Source: Parabacteroides sp.
GTDB taxonomy: Bacteria > Bacteroidota > Bacteroidia > Bacteroidales > Tannerellaceae
DNA length: 56,969 nucleotides
Assembly: GCA_019417325.1 (NCBI GenBank)
Contig: DXVO01000002.1
Span: 1-56,969 of the forward strand
Reading direction: 5' to 3'
A model generated the notes under the pieces. The model did no database searches and was not told where the DNA came from. It was given only the letters and a program-made list of their open reading frames with translations. Made by a program: the position numbers and the translations under genes. The stretch's first letter is position 1; the number at the start of each line of letters is the position of its first letter. Positions 27,648-36,238 of this stretch are shown here, piece after piece.

Positions 27648-27800
27648 CATAAAAAGAAAACATAACACTATTAGTATAATCGCTATATCAAAACCTGTGC
27701 TAATTATAGTAAGCATATAAGATGATAACACTTTACGGAAAATTTTTATTGGTTATTTCCGTACATAAAAAGAGTCTCCTGCGAAGGATAGCTCTTTTTA
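27648..27800 (+). ncRNA. Candidate small RNA of about 150 nt
   Basis: The stretch lies between the promoter at 27611-27641 and the terminator at 27767-27799. It contains an 8-bp stem (TACGGAAA 27734-27741 with TTTCCGTA 27756-27763) before the terminator hairpin. A 28-codon frame (27722-27808, MITLYGKFLL...) runs through the terminator and is probably chance. No known RNA family was recognised. Confidence 0.4.
27767..27799 (+). terminator. Intrinsic terminator before the CDF gene
   Basis: AAAAAGAG (27767-27774) pairs with CTCTTTTT (27792-27799); an inner TCCT/AGGA stem adds to it and ATTTTTT follows. Confidence 0.7.
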
Positions 27801-27858
27801 TTTTTTAGTTAGCAAGCCACAGCAGACAGCTCCTTCTATTCTGCTATTGAATTCAAAG

Positions 27859-27894
27859 TCTAACTGTCAATCGTCACTTGTTAACTATCAACTG
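27859..27894. repeat. Second copy of the GTCAACT / CACTTGT intergenic repeat
   Basis: TAACTGTCAA, TCACTTGTTAACTATCAACT here resembles the right arm of the repeat at 13944-14037. It lies just upstream of the CDF gene. Confidence 0.35.
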
Positions 27895-27933
27895 AAACAA
27901 GTATTGATTTGTTATTATAAAAACTAAATAAAT

Positions 27934-28857
27934 ATGGAAATACACAGTCATGAACATCACGATCATCACCACCACGAGATAAATTCTCTGAACAAGGCAT
28001 TTATCATAGGCATTACATTAAACCTGATATTTGTCGTTGCAGAATTTATAGCCGGTTTTTGGTTCAATTCTCTCGGATTACTTTCGGATGCCGGTCATAA
28101 CCTGGGAGATGTGGCAAGTTTAGTCCTTGCCATGCTTGCATTCCGGCTGGCAAAAGTACATCCAACATCAAGTTATACCTATGGTTACAAAAAAAGCACG
28201 GTATTGGTATCCTTACTAAACGCCGTCATCCTATTGGTTGCTGTCGGAATTATCATTGCAGAAAGCATCAGTAAACTATTGAACCCCCAACCGGTAGCCG
28301 GTGATGCCATTGCCTGGGTGGCAGGTATCGGGGTCGTAATAAATGGAGTAACCGCATGGCTTTTCATGAAGGACAAGGAAAAAGACCTGAACGTGAAAGG
28401 GGCATATTTACATATGGCGGCGGATGCGTTAGTCTCAATCGGAGTTGTTGCTTCCGGACTTCTGATAGCTCGTACCAGCTGGTATATCGTAGACCCGATC
28501 ATCGGATTAATCATTGCCGTTATCATTGTCTATTCCACATGGGGATTATTGCGGGACAGTATCCGTCTCTCTCTCGATGGTGTGCCTTCCGGGACAAACC
28601 CTGAAGAAATTGCCCGATTAATCGACTCGGTTTCCGGAGTAAAAAATGTACATCATCTTCATATATGGGCTATCAGTACCACCGAAACAGCACTTACCGC
28701 CCATGTATTAATAAACAATGCTTTGACGATGGAATCCATCAAACAGGAAATCAAAGAAAAGCTCCACTCTTCAGGAATCGGACACGCTACACTGGAGTTT
28801 GAAATAAACAATACCTGTTGTAAAGAAAACACTTGCGAAACAACTCCTGCAGATTAA
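27934..28857 (+). CDS. Cation diffusion facilitator metal exporter (CzcD/ZitB type)
   Basis: 307 aa. The N-terminus is His-rich (HEHHDHHHH, residues 5-13). Six membrane helices follow (about 24-205) with the transport-site motifs SDAGHNLGD in helix 2 and HMAADALVS in helix 5, each giving the H/D-xxx-D ligands of zinc-transporting CDF proteins. The C-terminal cytosolic domain (about 215-290) has the ferredoxin-like VKNVHHLHIWAISTTETALTAHVLI. It exports Zn2+ or a similar divalent metal from the cytosol by proton antiport. A C-terminal tail with CCKENTCE adds possible metal ligands. Single-gene unit as far as can be seen. Confidence 0.93.
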   Translation: MEIHSHEHHDHHHHEINSLNKAFIIGITLNLIFVVAEFIAGFWFNSLGLLSDAGHNLGDVASLVLAMLAFRLAKVHPTSSYTYGYKKSTVLVSLLNAVILLVAVGIIIAESISKLLNPQPVAGDAIAWVAGIGVVINGVTAWLFMKDKEKDLNVKGAYLHMAADALVSIGVVASGLLIARTSWYIVDPIIGLIIAVIIVYSTWGLLRDSIRLSLDGVPSGTNPEEIARLIDSVSGVKNVHHLHIWAISTTETALTAHVLINNALTMESIKQEIKEKLHSSGIGHATLEFEINNTCCKENTCETTPAD

Positions 28858-28954
28858 TTGTTTATACCGAAGGAAAGGACTGAAAACAGACGCCATCTAT
28901 CGGCAGATAAATTTTTTCAATTTGAAAAATTCTTTCAATCAACCAGTTACGTCA

Positions 28955-28962
28955 TAACTTTG
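28955..28962 (+). promoter_or_regulatory. -7 box of ahpCF
   Basis: TAACTTTG 44 bp before the ahpC ATG. In Bacteroides ahpC is under OxyR control (established); no OxyR site was located by eye here. Confidence 0.55.
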
Positions 28963-29006
28963 CAGTGAAACAAAAAATAAGTATAACAAATTAAATAGTA
29001 AAATCT

Positions 29007-29573
29007 ATGGAACCGATTATCAATTCACAAGTACCCGAGTTTAAAGTTCAAGCATTTCAGAACGGTAGTTTCAAAACAGTAAGCAGCGAAGATATCAAAG
29101 GCAAATGGGCTATCTTCTTTTTCTATCCGGCAGACTTTACATTTGTATGCCCGACAGAATTGGTAGACATGGCAGACAAATATGCTAAATTTCAGGAAAT
29201 GGGTGTTGAAATCTATTCTGTAAGTACAGACTCCCACTTCGTACACAAAGCATGGCACGATGCTTCCGAAACAATCCGTAAAATCAAATATCCGATGCTT
29301 GCAGACCCTACAGGTGTATTGAGCCGCGCATTCGGAGTAATGATTGAAGAAGACGGTATGGCTTACCGCGGTACATTCGTTGTAAACCCGGAAGGCAAAA
29401 TCAAAATTGCCGAAATCCACGACAACGGCATCGGACGTAATGCAGACGAATTGCTACGCAAGGTTGAAGCTGCACAGTTCGTAGCTTCCCATCCGAACGA
29501 AGTTTGTCCTGCTAAGTGGAAGAAAGGTGATGCAACATTGAAACCAAGCATTGATTTGGTTGGTAAAATCTAA
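29007..29573 (+). CDS. ahpC: Alkyl hydroperoxide reductase subunit C (2-Cys peroxiredoxin)
   Basis: 188 aa, the usual length for AhpC. FYPADFTFVCPTEL carries the peroxidatic Cys48; HPNEVCPAKW the resolving Cys167. It reduces H2O2, organic hydroperoxides and peroxynitrite in the cytosol, using electrons from AhpF, which is encoded 10 bp downstream. GRNADELLRKVEAAQF and the C-terminal tail are typical of the AhpC/Prx1 subgroup. Confidence 0.98.
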   Translation: MEPIINSQVPEFKVQAFQNGSFKTVSSEDIKGKWAIFFFYPADFTFVCPTELVDMADKYAKFQEMGVEIYSVSTDSHFVHKAWHDASETIRKIKYPMLADPTGVLSRAFGVMIEEDGMAYRGTFVVNPEGKIKIAEIHDNGIGRNADELLRKVEAAQFVASHPNEVCPAKWKKGDATLKPSIDLVGKI

Positions 29574-29583
29574 CTAAAATAAT

Positions 29584-31137
29584 ATGTTGGATGTAGCAAT
29601 GAAAAACCAGCTTGCCGGAATATTTTCCGGTCTGGCTGGTAACTATACCTTTGATATTCGGGTTTCACCGCAACATGAAAGCAAGGATGAATTATTGGAA
29701 TTGCTAAATGATGTAGCTTCTTGTTCCGATAAAATATCCTGCCAGGTAAACGATGGAGAAGGATTACAATTCACGCTGGTAAAAGACGGCAAACCTACCG
29801 GTATCAAATTTCGTGCCGTTCCCAACGGACATGAGTTTACATCTTTATTGCTTGCCATCCTCAACAGCGACGGAAAAGGTAAAAATATTCCGGATGAAAG
29901 CATACAGAACCGTGTCAAATCCCTGAAAGGTCCTATCCATCTGACTACTTATGTTTCTTTGACGTGTACCAATTGTCCAGATGTAGTGCAGGCACTGAAT
30001 GCCATGACTACTTTAAACAGTGAGATTACACATGAAACGGTAGACGGGGCGATCAACCAGAAAGAAGTTGAGGAGATGAAAGTGCAGGGAGTCCCCTCCG
30101 TATTTGCTGACGGCAAACTGATTCATGTAGGACGCAGTGATTTCGGAGAACTTCTATCCAAGTTGGAAGAAGCTTACGGCCTGGATGAAAATGCCGGGGA
30201 TACAAAGGTAAAGGATTATGACGTGTTAGTAATAGGCGGAGGTCCCGCAGGCTCATCTGCAGCTATTTACTCTGCACGTAAAGGATTGAAAGTGGGTGTT
30301 GTAGCCGAGCGAATCGGTGGGCAGGTTAAAGAAACCGTAGGCATAGAGAACCTTATTTCGGTTCCGCAAACAACAGGCACCAAACTTGCCGACGATTTAC
30401 GGACTCACATGAACGACTATACAATCGACATGCTGGAGCATCGCCGGATAGAAAAGGTGGAAATTAATGGAATAGACAAACTATTGACAACAGCCAATGG
30501 TGAAAAATTTTCGGCTCCTGCCGTTATTATTGCAACCGGTGCAAGCTGGCGTAGACTGAATGTCCCGGGAGAAACGGACTATATCGGACGAGGCGTTGCT
30601 TTTTGTCCTCACTGCGACGGTCCTTTTTATAAAGGAAAGCATGTGGCTGTAGTCGGAGGCGGAAATTCCGGAATCGAAGCGGCAATCGACCTTGCCGGTA
30701 TCTGTTCTAAAGTAACCGTTCTCGAATTTATGGACGAACTGAAAGCGGATAAGGTTTTACAGGAGAAAGCAAAAAGCCTTCCGAATGTCGAGATATTCCT
30801 GCATACCCAATCCCTTGAAGTGATGGGAAATGGAGAGAAAGTTACCGGATTACGTATAAAAGACCGTAAAACGGAAGCCGAACGAACCATCGAATTAGAT
30901 GGCATATTCGTACAAATCGGTCTTGCTGCAAACAGCGGACCATTCAAAGAAATCGTAGAAACAAATAAGCCGGGAGAAATCATTATCGATGCATATTGCC
31001 GGACAAACGTTCCGGGTATTTATGCTGCAGGAGATGTTTCAACCGTCCCTTATAAACAAATAATCATAGCGATGGGAGAAGGAGCGAAAGCGGCACTATC
31101 CGCTTTCGATGACAGAGTACGAGGTTTATTTGGTTAA
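29584..31137 (+). CDS. ahpF: Alkyl hydroperoxide reductase subunit F
   Basis: 517 aa. The N-terminal double-thioredoxin-fold domain (about 1-195) holds the CTNC redox centre (Cys128/Cys131). A linker leads to a thioredoxin-reductase-like flavoprotein with the FAD site GGGPAGSSAAIYSARKG (about 218-234), the dithiol CPHC (Cys341/Cys344) and the NADH-binding GGGNSGIEAA. Electrons pass from NADH via FAD and both Cys pairs to AhpC. Forms an operon with ahpC. A 10-bp stem-loop at 31159-31194 follows the stop. Confidence 0.98.
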   Translation: MLDVAMKNQLAGIFSGLAGNYTFDIRVSPQHESKDELLELLNDVASCSDKISCQVNDGEGLQFTLVKDGKPTGIKFRAVPNGHEFTSLLLAILNSDGKGKNIPDESIQNRVKSLKGPIHLTTYVSLTCTNCPDVVQALNAMTTLNSEITHETVDGAINQKEVEEMKVQGVPSVFADGKLIHVGRSDFGELLSKLEEAYGLDENAGDTKVKDYDVLVIGGGPAGSSAAIYSARKGLKVGVVAERIGGQVKETVGIENLISVPQTTGTKLADDLRTHMNDYTIDMLEHRRIEKVEINGIDKLLTTANGEKFSAPAVIIATGASWRRLNVPGETDYIGRGVAFCPHCDGPFYKGKHVAVVGGGNSGIEAAIDLAGICSKVTVLEFMDELKADKVLQEKAKSLPNVEIFLHTQSLEVMGNGEKVTGLRIKDRKTEAERTIELDGIFVQIGLAANSGPFKEIVETNKPGEIIIDAYCRTNVPGIYAAGDVSTVPYKQIIIAMGEGAKAALSAFDDRVRGLFG

Positions 31138-31158
31138 TCATTTTTCGGCTATGATGAA

Positions 31159-31194
31159 GAAAGTCTGTTTAACGCATTTGTTAGACAGACTTTC
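31159..31194. terminator. Stem-loop between convergent ahpF and GH20 genes
   Basis: GAAAGTCTGT (31159-31168) pairs perfectly with ACAGACTTTC (31185-31194) around a 16-nt loop. No long T-run follows on either strand, so terminator function is likely from position but not certain. Confidence 0.5.
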
Positions 31195-31234
31195 CAACGT
31201 TTTAGCAAGACACTCCTGCCAATACTATATGATT

Positions 31235-33565
31235 CTAATCAATATTGATTTCATCAACGAACAAGAAAGCAGGATTTCCTGCGCCACCATGCCATGCCGG
31301 AAGTTTATCGCTTTTGATAACCACTTCCACATAACGCGCTTTTACCGGTGCAAAAGTGATTTCATGAGGATACAAACCATCCTTCTCATCGGCTTTCAGG
31401 GAAGGAATACTCTTATTTGCCACTTCTTTAAAGGTTGCCCCATCTTCCGAAACAAGAACGGTAACACCCGAAGCTCCCATAATCCAGTCGCCTTTCACAA
31501 CATTTGTATTGAAAGAGACCTTGCTTATTTCCATAGGTTCTTTCAAATCGATTGTTGCATCCAGGTTCTTTCCCTGGAAACCTAACCAGCGCCCGGTTTT
31601 ATAATTATCGTTGCCGCTCAAACCGTCTACAAGCACTGCAGCCCCATTAAAGGCATATCCTTTGCTGGGTTCTTCTTTCAGTTTGATCGGTTTGGCTGTC
31701 GCTTTTCCATACGTAATCTTCTCGGAAAATATACGGCTGTTGTTTCCGTCGGGACGGATTACAACGGCTTTCACGTCGGAATTTTCTTTGATATTCAAAG
31801 GAGCCTCATATTTACTGCTTGCAGCAGTGGGTTCGCTGCCATCCAATGTATAATGGATATCACCGCCTCCCAACGTGGAAAGAGCAACTATAATCTGCCC
31901 GTTTTCAGTATCCGGGGTGAATGTAGCACTAATATCAAAAATCTGCTTGCCGTAATTATATCCCAAACGGTCATACAGGGAAGTCAGACGAACCAAACGG
32001 TCCAGGAAGTTCCGGTAGTCTTTCTTGGCAGGTTCCGTCCACTGGATTTCCGCCAAGGCAGCAAGACGCGGCATTGTCATATACTGGCGTTGTGAGAAGG
32101 TCGGTAAATATTCCGCCCACAGGTTTGCCTGTACACCGATAATATGCTTTTTCTCGTTATCTGTTAATTCGGCAGGAACCGGCTCATAACCATATACTTT
32201 ATCCAACGGATTATATCCACCGATAGCCAACGGTTCATGTTCCGTATCGGTAGACTGGTAATAATCAAAATAGAGATATGAACTCGGAGTCATAATCGCA
32301 TCATGTCCCTGTTTGGCAGCTTCAATACCACCTTCTACGCCTCTCCAACTCATTACTGTAGCATTCGGAGCAAGACCACCTTCCAGAATTTCATCCCATC
32401 CGATAATATGGCGTCCTTTGCTTTCTACAAATTTTTCCATACGGGAAATCACATAACTCTGCAAATATTCTTCTGCGCTATGTTTGGAATCCCCTTTTAT
32501 ACCTTCCGCCTTAATACGTGCCTGGCATTTAGGACATTTTTCCCAACGTACTTTAGGGCATTCATCGCCTCCTATATGGATATATTCGGAAGGGAAAAGG
32601 TCTATTACTTCTGCCAATACATCCTCAAGGAATTGCATTGCTTTATCATTTCCTGCACAGATCACATCCTCTGAAACGCCCCACTGTGTCCACACTTCAT
32701 ACGGTCCGCCGGTACAACCCAGTTCCGGATACGCAGCCAATGCAGCCTGCTGATGACCAGGCAGGTCTATTTCAGGAATAATAGTGATAAATCTTTTTTC
32801 TGCATAATCTATTACTTCACGTATTTCATCCTGGGTATAAAAACCACCGTATTCTTTTCCATCATATTCACCGGAGTTTCTGCCGATAACCGTTTCCTTA
32901 CGTTTGGAACCGATTTCCGTCAGTTTCGGATACTTTTTGATTTCAATACGCCAACCCTGGTCGTCGGTCAAATGCCAGTGAAGAACATTCAGATTGTGCA
33001 GGGCAAGAATATCTATATACGATTTCATCTCATCCACAGTCAAGAAATGACGGCTTACGTCCACCATCATACCACGATAACCAAAACGAGGATAATCGTT
33101 AACCTGTACGGCAGGCAGTTCCACATCCATAGCCTGGGCAGTGGCTGGGATTGCCTTACGCAAAGTCTGTACTCCATAGAATATTCCGGCTTCCGAAGCT
33201 CCGGCTATTTCTACTCCTTTATCACTAACAGACAGACGATATCCTTCCGGATGACTGATTGTTTTGTCAATCGTCAATTTAATACAAGGTTTGCCCCCTT
33301 CTTTTGATGAAGTCCGGATATTATATCCTACCGATGATTTAATATAAGAAGCCAAAAACTCCGCAGTCCGTTCCATCTTGCTGTTCCCATCTTCATATAC
33401 AATCACTGTAGCCGGAGTCAACAAATAAGATGCTCCATTTTGTGTTGTAATCTCCTGAGGCAAAGGAATGACATTAAAGTTCGCTTCTGCTTTTTTCCTT
33501 TCTGAACATGCTACCAAGCTCGCGCCAGCAACCAGTAACAATGTGTACTTTGTCAGTTTGTTCAT
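31235..33565 (-). CDS. Beta-N-acetylhexosaminidase, GH20, with C-terminal chitobiase-type and CBM32-like domains
   Basis: 776 aa, lipobox LVAC (Cys20). GH20b domain (about 28-150), GH20 barrel (about 155-510) with IHIGGDECPK holding D334/E335. Behind it lie a CHB_HEX_C-type domain (about 555-610: GGDIHYTLDGSEPTAASSKYEAP) and a discoidin/F5-8 type C (CBM32-like) domain (about 625-776: NYKTGRWLGFQGKNLDATIDL, ITFAPVKARYVEVVI). It would remove terminal GlcNAc or GalNAc from host glycans, with the CBM32-like domain binding galactose-type sugars. It stands alone, convergent with ahpF. Confidence 0.95.
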   Translation of the reverse strand: MNKLTKYTLLLVAGASLVACSERKKAEANFNVIPLPQEITTQNGASYLLTPATVIVYEDGNSKMERTAEFLASYIKSSVGYNIRTSSKEGGKPCIKLTIDKTISHPEGYRLSVSDKGVEIAGASEAGIFYGVQTLRKAIPATAQAMDVELPAVQVNDYPRFGYRGMMVDVSRHFLTVDEMKSYIDILALHNLNVLHWHLTDDQGWRIEIKKYPKLTEIGSKRKETVIGRNSGEYDGKEYGGFYTQDEIREVIDYAEKRFITIIPEIDLPGHQQAALAAYPELGCTGGPYEVWTQWGVSEDVICAGNDKAMQFLEDVLAEVIDLFPSEYIHIGGDECPKVRWEKCPKCQARIKAEGIKGDSKHSAEEYLQSYVISRMEKFVESKGRHIIGWDEILEGGLAPNATVMSWRGVEGGIEAAKQGHDAIMTPSSYLYFDYYQSTDTEHEPLAIGGYNPLDKVYGYEPVPAELTDNEKKHIIGVQANLWAEYLPTFSQRQYMTMPRLAALAEIQWTEPAKKDYRNFLDRLVRLTSLYDRLGYNYGKQIFDISATFTPDTENGQIIVALSTLGGGDIHYTLDGSEPTAASSKYEAPLNIKENSDVKAVVIRPDGNNSRIFSEKITYGKATAKPIKLKEEPSKGYAFNGAAVLVDGLSGNDNYKTGRWLGFQGKNLDATIDLKEPMEISKVSFNTNVVKGDWIMGASGVTVLVSEDGATFKEVANKSIPSLKADEKDGLYPHEITFAPVKARYVEVVIKSDKLPAWHGGAGNPAFLFVDEINID

Positions 33566-33732
33566 GCGTTTAATTCAATTGTTTACGGTATTAATAAAAT
33601 TTATATTGTGACAAATTGCAACTATTGTTTTTCATTCTCTTCCAATCCGGAAGCAGAATGGCTTCAAAGATAAGAATAAATTCGTTCATTATCACTATTC
33701 TGAATAGAATCAGACAGATAGATACTACAAAT

Positions 33733-34578
33733 TTATGTTTCCGGCAAATCAATGCTCTTAGATTTCTTATAAAAATCATTTACCTTCCTGACCGTGGTAC
33801 AGGAAGAATAAGCATCATGGCAATAAATCAATGCCTGTTCATTTTTTGCAGCCTCTTCCAGCATACGGATTTTTTCACCGTAAGAAATGACAGGATACGT
33901 ATCATAAGCAGAAATCCATTCGGGGGAAACACTGGCTTCCAACGGGATTACATCACCAGCAAATACATACGTCTGTTCCGGTGTTTCCAAATAAGGGGCA
34001 ATTTGCCCGGGGGTATGCCCATCGAACAGGCGCAAATTAACGCCCCGGCATAATTCCGTATCCTCCTCTATCAGCCGGAGTTTCCGGTTGTCTGTCACCT
34101 TCTGCATGTTTTCCGGAAAATAAGAGTCTTTTTCCAGTGCATTCGGATGAAGAAAATTATCCCACTGTTTCCGGCTTACCCAATGAGTCGCATTAGGGAA
34201 TGATAAAGTGAAGGTTTCCTTATCATCGGATTGCTTCTTTCTTGTGACGTATCCGCAATGGTCAAAATGCAGGTGGGTAAGAACTACATCGGTTACCTGT
34301 TCCGGGTGTACTCCCCGCTTCAATAATTCATCTGTCAAATCCACCAAATCAAAAAAACGGTAATACGCTAATAACTGAAGATGCTTGTCACCAGCACCTG
34401 TATCGACTAAAATAATACGCCCATCATCAGTTGTAACCAAAGCACTACGCATTGCCAACACACAGCCGTTCTTTTCATCACAAGGATAGCGACGACTCCA
34501 TGCCGTCTTAGGAATGGCACCGAACATGGCACCTCCATCGGCATAAAAATATCCGGTATCGATAAGTTCTATCTTCAT
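33733..34578 (-). CDS. MBL-fold metallo-hydrolase (lactonase-like)
   Basis: 281 aa from the ATG at 34578 (MKIELIDTGYFYADGGAMFG). A TTG at 34617 lies upstream of the -7 box and is rejected. The zinc-binding motif is LTHLHFDHCGY; further ligands are the His in WVSRKQW/GHTPGQIAPYL and the Asp in FAGDVIP. The order resembles N-acyl-homoserine-lactonase-like MBL proteins, but the family is broad and the substrate cannot be given. No signal peptide. Divergent from the Mur-ligase-like gene across a repeat array. Confidence 0.85.
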   Translation of the reverse strand: MKIELIDTGYFYADGGAMFGAIPKTAWSRRYPCDEKNGCVLAMRSALVTTDDGRIILVDTGAGDKHLQLLAYYRFFDLVDLTDELLKRGVHPEQVTDVVLTHLHFDHCGYVTRKKQSDDKETFTLSFPNATHWVSRKQWDNFLHPNALEKDSYFPENMQKVTDNRKLRLIEEDTELCRGVNLRLFDGHTPGQIAPYLETPEQTYVFAGDVIPLEASVSPEWISAYDTYPVISYGEKIRMLEEAAKNEQALIYCHDAYSSCTTVRKVNDFYKKSKSIDLPET

Positions 34579-34595
34579 ATTCTCTTTTTTATCTA

Positions 34596-34603
34596 CAAAA
34601 ATA
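34596..34603 (-). promoter_or_regulatory. -7 box of the MBL-fold gene
   Basis: TATTTTTG on the minus strand, 17 bp before the ATG at 34578. Confidence 0.5.
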
Positions 34604-34622
34604 GATATATAAGGCAAAATTA

Positions 34623-34680
34623 ATTCATAACTATGATTTTTTCAATTCATAACTATGAATTAGGAAAATCATAACTATCA
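34623..34680. repeat. Three direct 14-bp repeats at an exact 22-bp spacing
   Basis: ATTCATAACTATGA begins at 34623 and 34645, and AATCATAACTATCA at 34667. Each is nearly palindromic (TCATA-AC-TATGA), and the middle one extends to AATTCATA-AC-TATGAATT (34644-34661). The array lies between the two divergent -7 boxes, a position suited to an operator for both genes. Confidence 0.7.
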
Positions 34681-34737
34681 TTTTTGTTTCCAAAAGAAAA
34701 AATAAAAGAACCAGACTGATGCTTCATGAAATTTACG

Positions 34738-34745
34738 TACTTTTG
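34738..34745 (+). promoter_or_regulatory. -7 box of the Mur-like/DUF4924/rfbD operon
   Basis: TACTTTTG, 17 bp before the ATG at 34763. Confidence 0.55.
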
Positions 34746-34762
34746 CATTCAAATTTCAAGCA

Positions 34763-35683
34763 ATGCGAAAAGTTCATTTAATCTCCATAACCGAACCGCT
34801 TCTAAATGATTTAGCCGTAGCGCTTAAACATAAAGGCTATGAAGTTAGTGCCTCAGGAAAAGGATTAATGGAAGATGCTATTTCTCTACTTAAAAAAGAA
34901 GGCTGTACATGCTATGGCGACGGATGGTACCCGGAGAGATTAACTAAAGATATTCAGTTTGTTGTATTAGGTGCAACTGTTAAACAGGATAATATCGAAT
35001 TGGTGCGGGCAAAAGAATTAGGTTTGCTTGTGCTGTCTATTCCTGAATTTATATTTCAGCGGACAAAAGCCAAGACAAGAGTTGTTATAGCCGGTAGCAA
35101 AGGGAAGAAATCGATTATTTCGATGATTGCCTACACGCTAAAAAGGCAAAAACTTGCATTCGACTTTGCCCTGACCAGCAAAATTCCCTTGCTGCAAAAC
35201 CGCGTGAATCTGAGTTATGAAGCCAGAATTGCCATCATAGAAGGCGACGAACATATAACGTCACCTTTAGAAAAACGCTTCCAACTGGAATTTTACCGTC
35301 CGCATATTGCCGTACTGACTAATCTGGAATGGACTCCGAAGAGCGATCATGTAACTCCGGAAGCTTATTACAATACCTACCACAATTTCGTCACCTCCAT
35401 CGAACGTGAAGGCAAGCTTATCTATTTCTCGGATGATCCGGTTGTAGAGCAACTTGCCGGAAAAGTCCGCGAAGATATAACAGCAATCGCCTACGGAGAA
35501 CATGAAATCATAGAACTGGATGGGAAAACATATCTGAAAACACGTTACGGAAATTTCCCCGTCAACATCCCGAATCCTTATTTTCTGACCAACCTGAATG
35601 CCGCACGTCTGGTATGCAGGCTATTAGGTATAAAAGATTCCGATTTTTATCAGGCATTATCCGAATATAGTATATCTTTGTAA
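34763..35683 (+). CDS. Mur-ligase-like protein (Mpl/MurC type) without the C-terminal domain
   Basis: 306 aa. An N-terminal MurC/Mpl-type Rossmann segment (MRKVHLISITEPLLNDLAVALKHKGYEVSASGKG) is followed by the central ATPase-like domain. IEGDEH and AVLTNLEWTPKSDH (carbamylated-Lys/Mg2+ region and the LTNLxxDHLD equivalent) are clear, as is NPYFLTNLNAARLVCRLLGI. The P-loop reads GSKGKKS instead of GTxGKT/S, and the family's C-terminal domain (about 150 residues) is missing. A peptide-ligase reaction on UDP-MurNAc is therefore doubtful; a binding or recycling role is possible. It starts an operon with DUF4924 (2-bp gap) and rfbD. Confidence 0.78.
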   Translation: MRKVHLISITEPLLNDLAVALKHKGYEVSASGKGLMEDAISLLKKEGCTCYGDGWYPERLTKDIQFVVLGATVKQDNIELVRAKELGLLVLSIPEFIFQRTKAKTRVVIAGSKGKKSIISMIAYTLKRQKLAFDFALTSKIPLLQNRVNLSYEARIAIIEGDEHITSPLEKRFQLEFYRPHIAVLTNLEWTPKSDHVTPEAYYNTYHNFVTSIEREGKLIYFSDDPVVEQLAGKVREDITAIAYGEHEIIELDGKTYLKTRYGNFPVNIPNPYFLTNLNAARLVCRLLGIKDSDFYQALSEYSISL

Positions 35684-35685
35684 GC

Positions 35686-36234
35686 ATGATTATAGCAAAA
35701 CAAAAGAGAAAAGAAAATATAGCCGAGTATCTGTTATACATGTGGCAGGTAGAAGATCTGATACGTGCCAATCATTTTGATATCGAATCCATCCGTTCCA
35801 CGGTGATTTCCCGCTACGACCAACCGGAAGAAGTGAAAGAGGAAATTGCCCGCTGGTATGAAGAGCTTATCGAAATGATGATATCCGAAGGGGTAAAGGA
35901 AAAAGGGCATATCCAGTTAAACAAGAATGTTATTATATCGCTGACAGACCTGCACCTGCGTTTACTCCGCTCTCCCAAGGAGATGGTATACGGGGCAGCC
36001 TATTACAAAACACTGCCTTATATCGTACAGCTCCGGGCAAAATCGGGAGGAGAAGATCTGCCTGAGCTGGAAACCTGCTTCAATGCCATTTACGGTTTCC
36101 TGATGCTGAGAATGCAAGGAAAAGAAATAAGCTCCGAAACAATGGAGGCTATCAAACAAATCAGTTCCTTCCTGGCTCTACTGGCTGAAAAATATCATAC
36201 AGATATGAATGGAGAACTGAACTTAGACAATTAA
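35686..36234 (+). CDS. DUF4924 family protein
   Basis: 182 aa, all-helical, no signal peptide. MIIAKQKRKENIAEYLLYMWQVEDLIRA at the start and the YGFLMLRMQGKEIS segment (about 130-145) are characteristic of DUF4924, a Bacteroidales family of unknown function. It sits between the Mur-like gene and rfbD with gaps of 2 and 4 bp, so it is translated in the same operon. Confidence 0.85.
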   Translation: MIIAKQKRKENIAEYLLYMWQVEDLIRANHFDIESIRSTVISRYDQPEEVKEEIARWYEELIEMMISEGVKEKGHIQLNKNVIISLTDLHLRLLRSPKEMVYGAAYYKTLPYIVQLRAKSGGEDLPELETCFNAIYGFLMLRMQGKEISSETMEAIKQISSFLALLAEKYHTDMNGELNLDN

Positions 36235-36238
36235 AGAC

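Noticed and set aside
27722..27808. 28-residue peptide gene (MITLYGKFLL...)
   Set aside because: It runs through the terminator stem, has no clear ribosome-binding site and its tail is coded by the A/T tracts of the hairpin.
31159..31194. Attachment site or inverton arm
   Set aside because: Arms are 10 bp with a 16-nt loop, sit between convergent gene ends and enclose no promoter; a transcription-end hairpin explains them.
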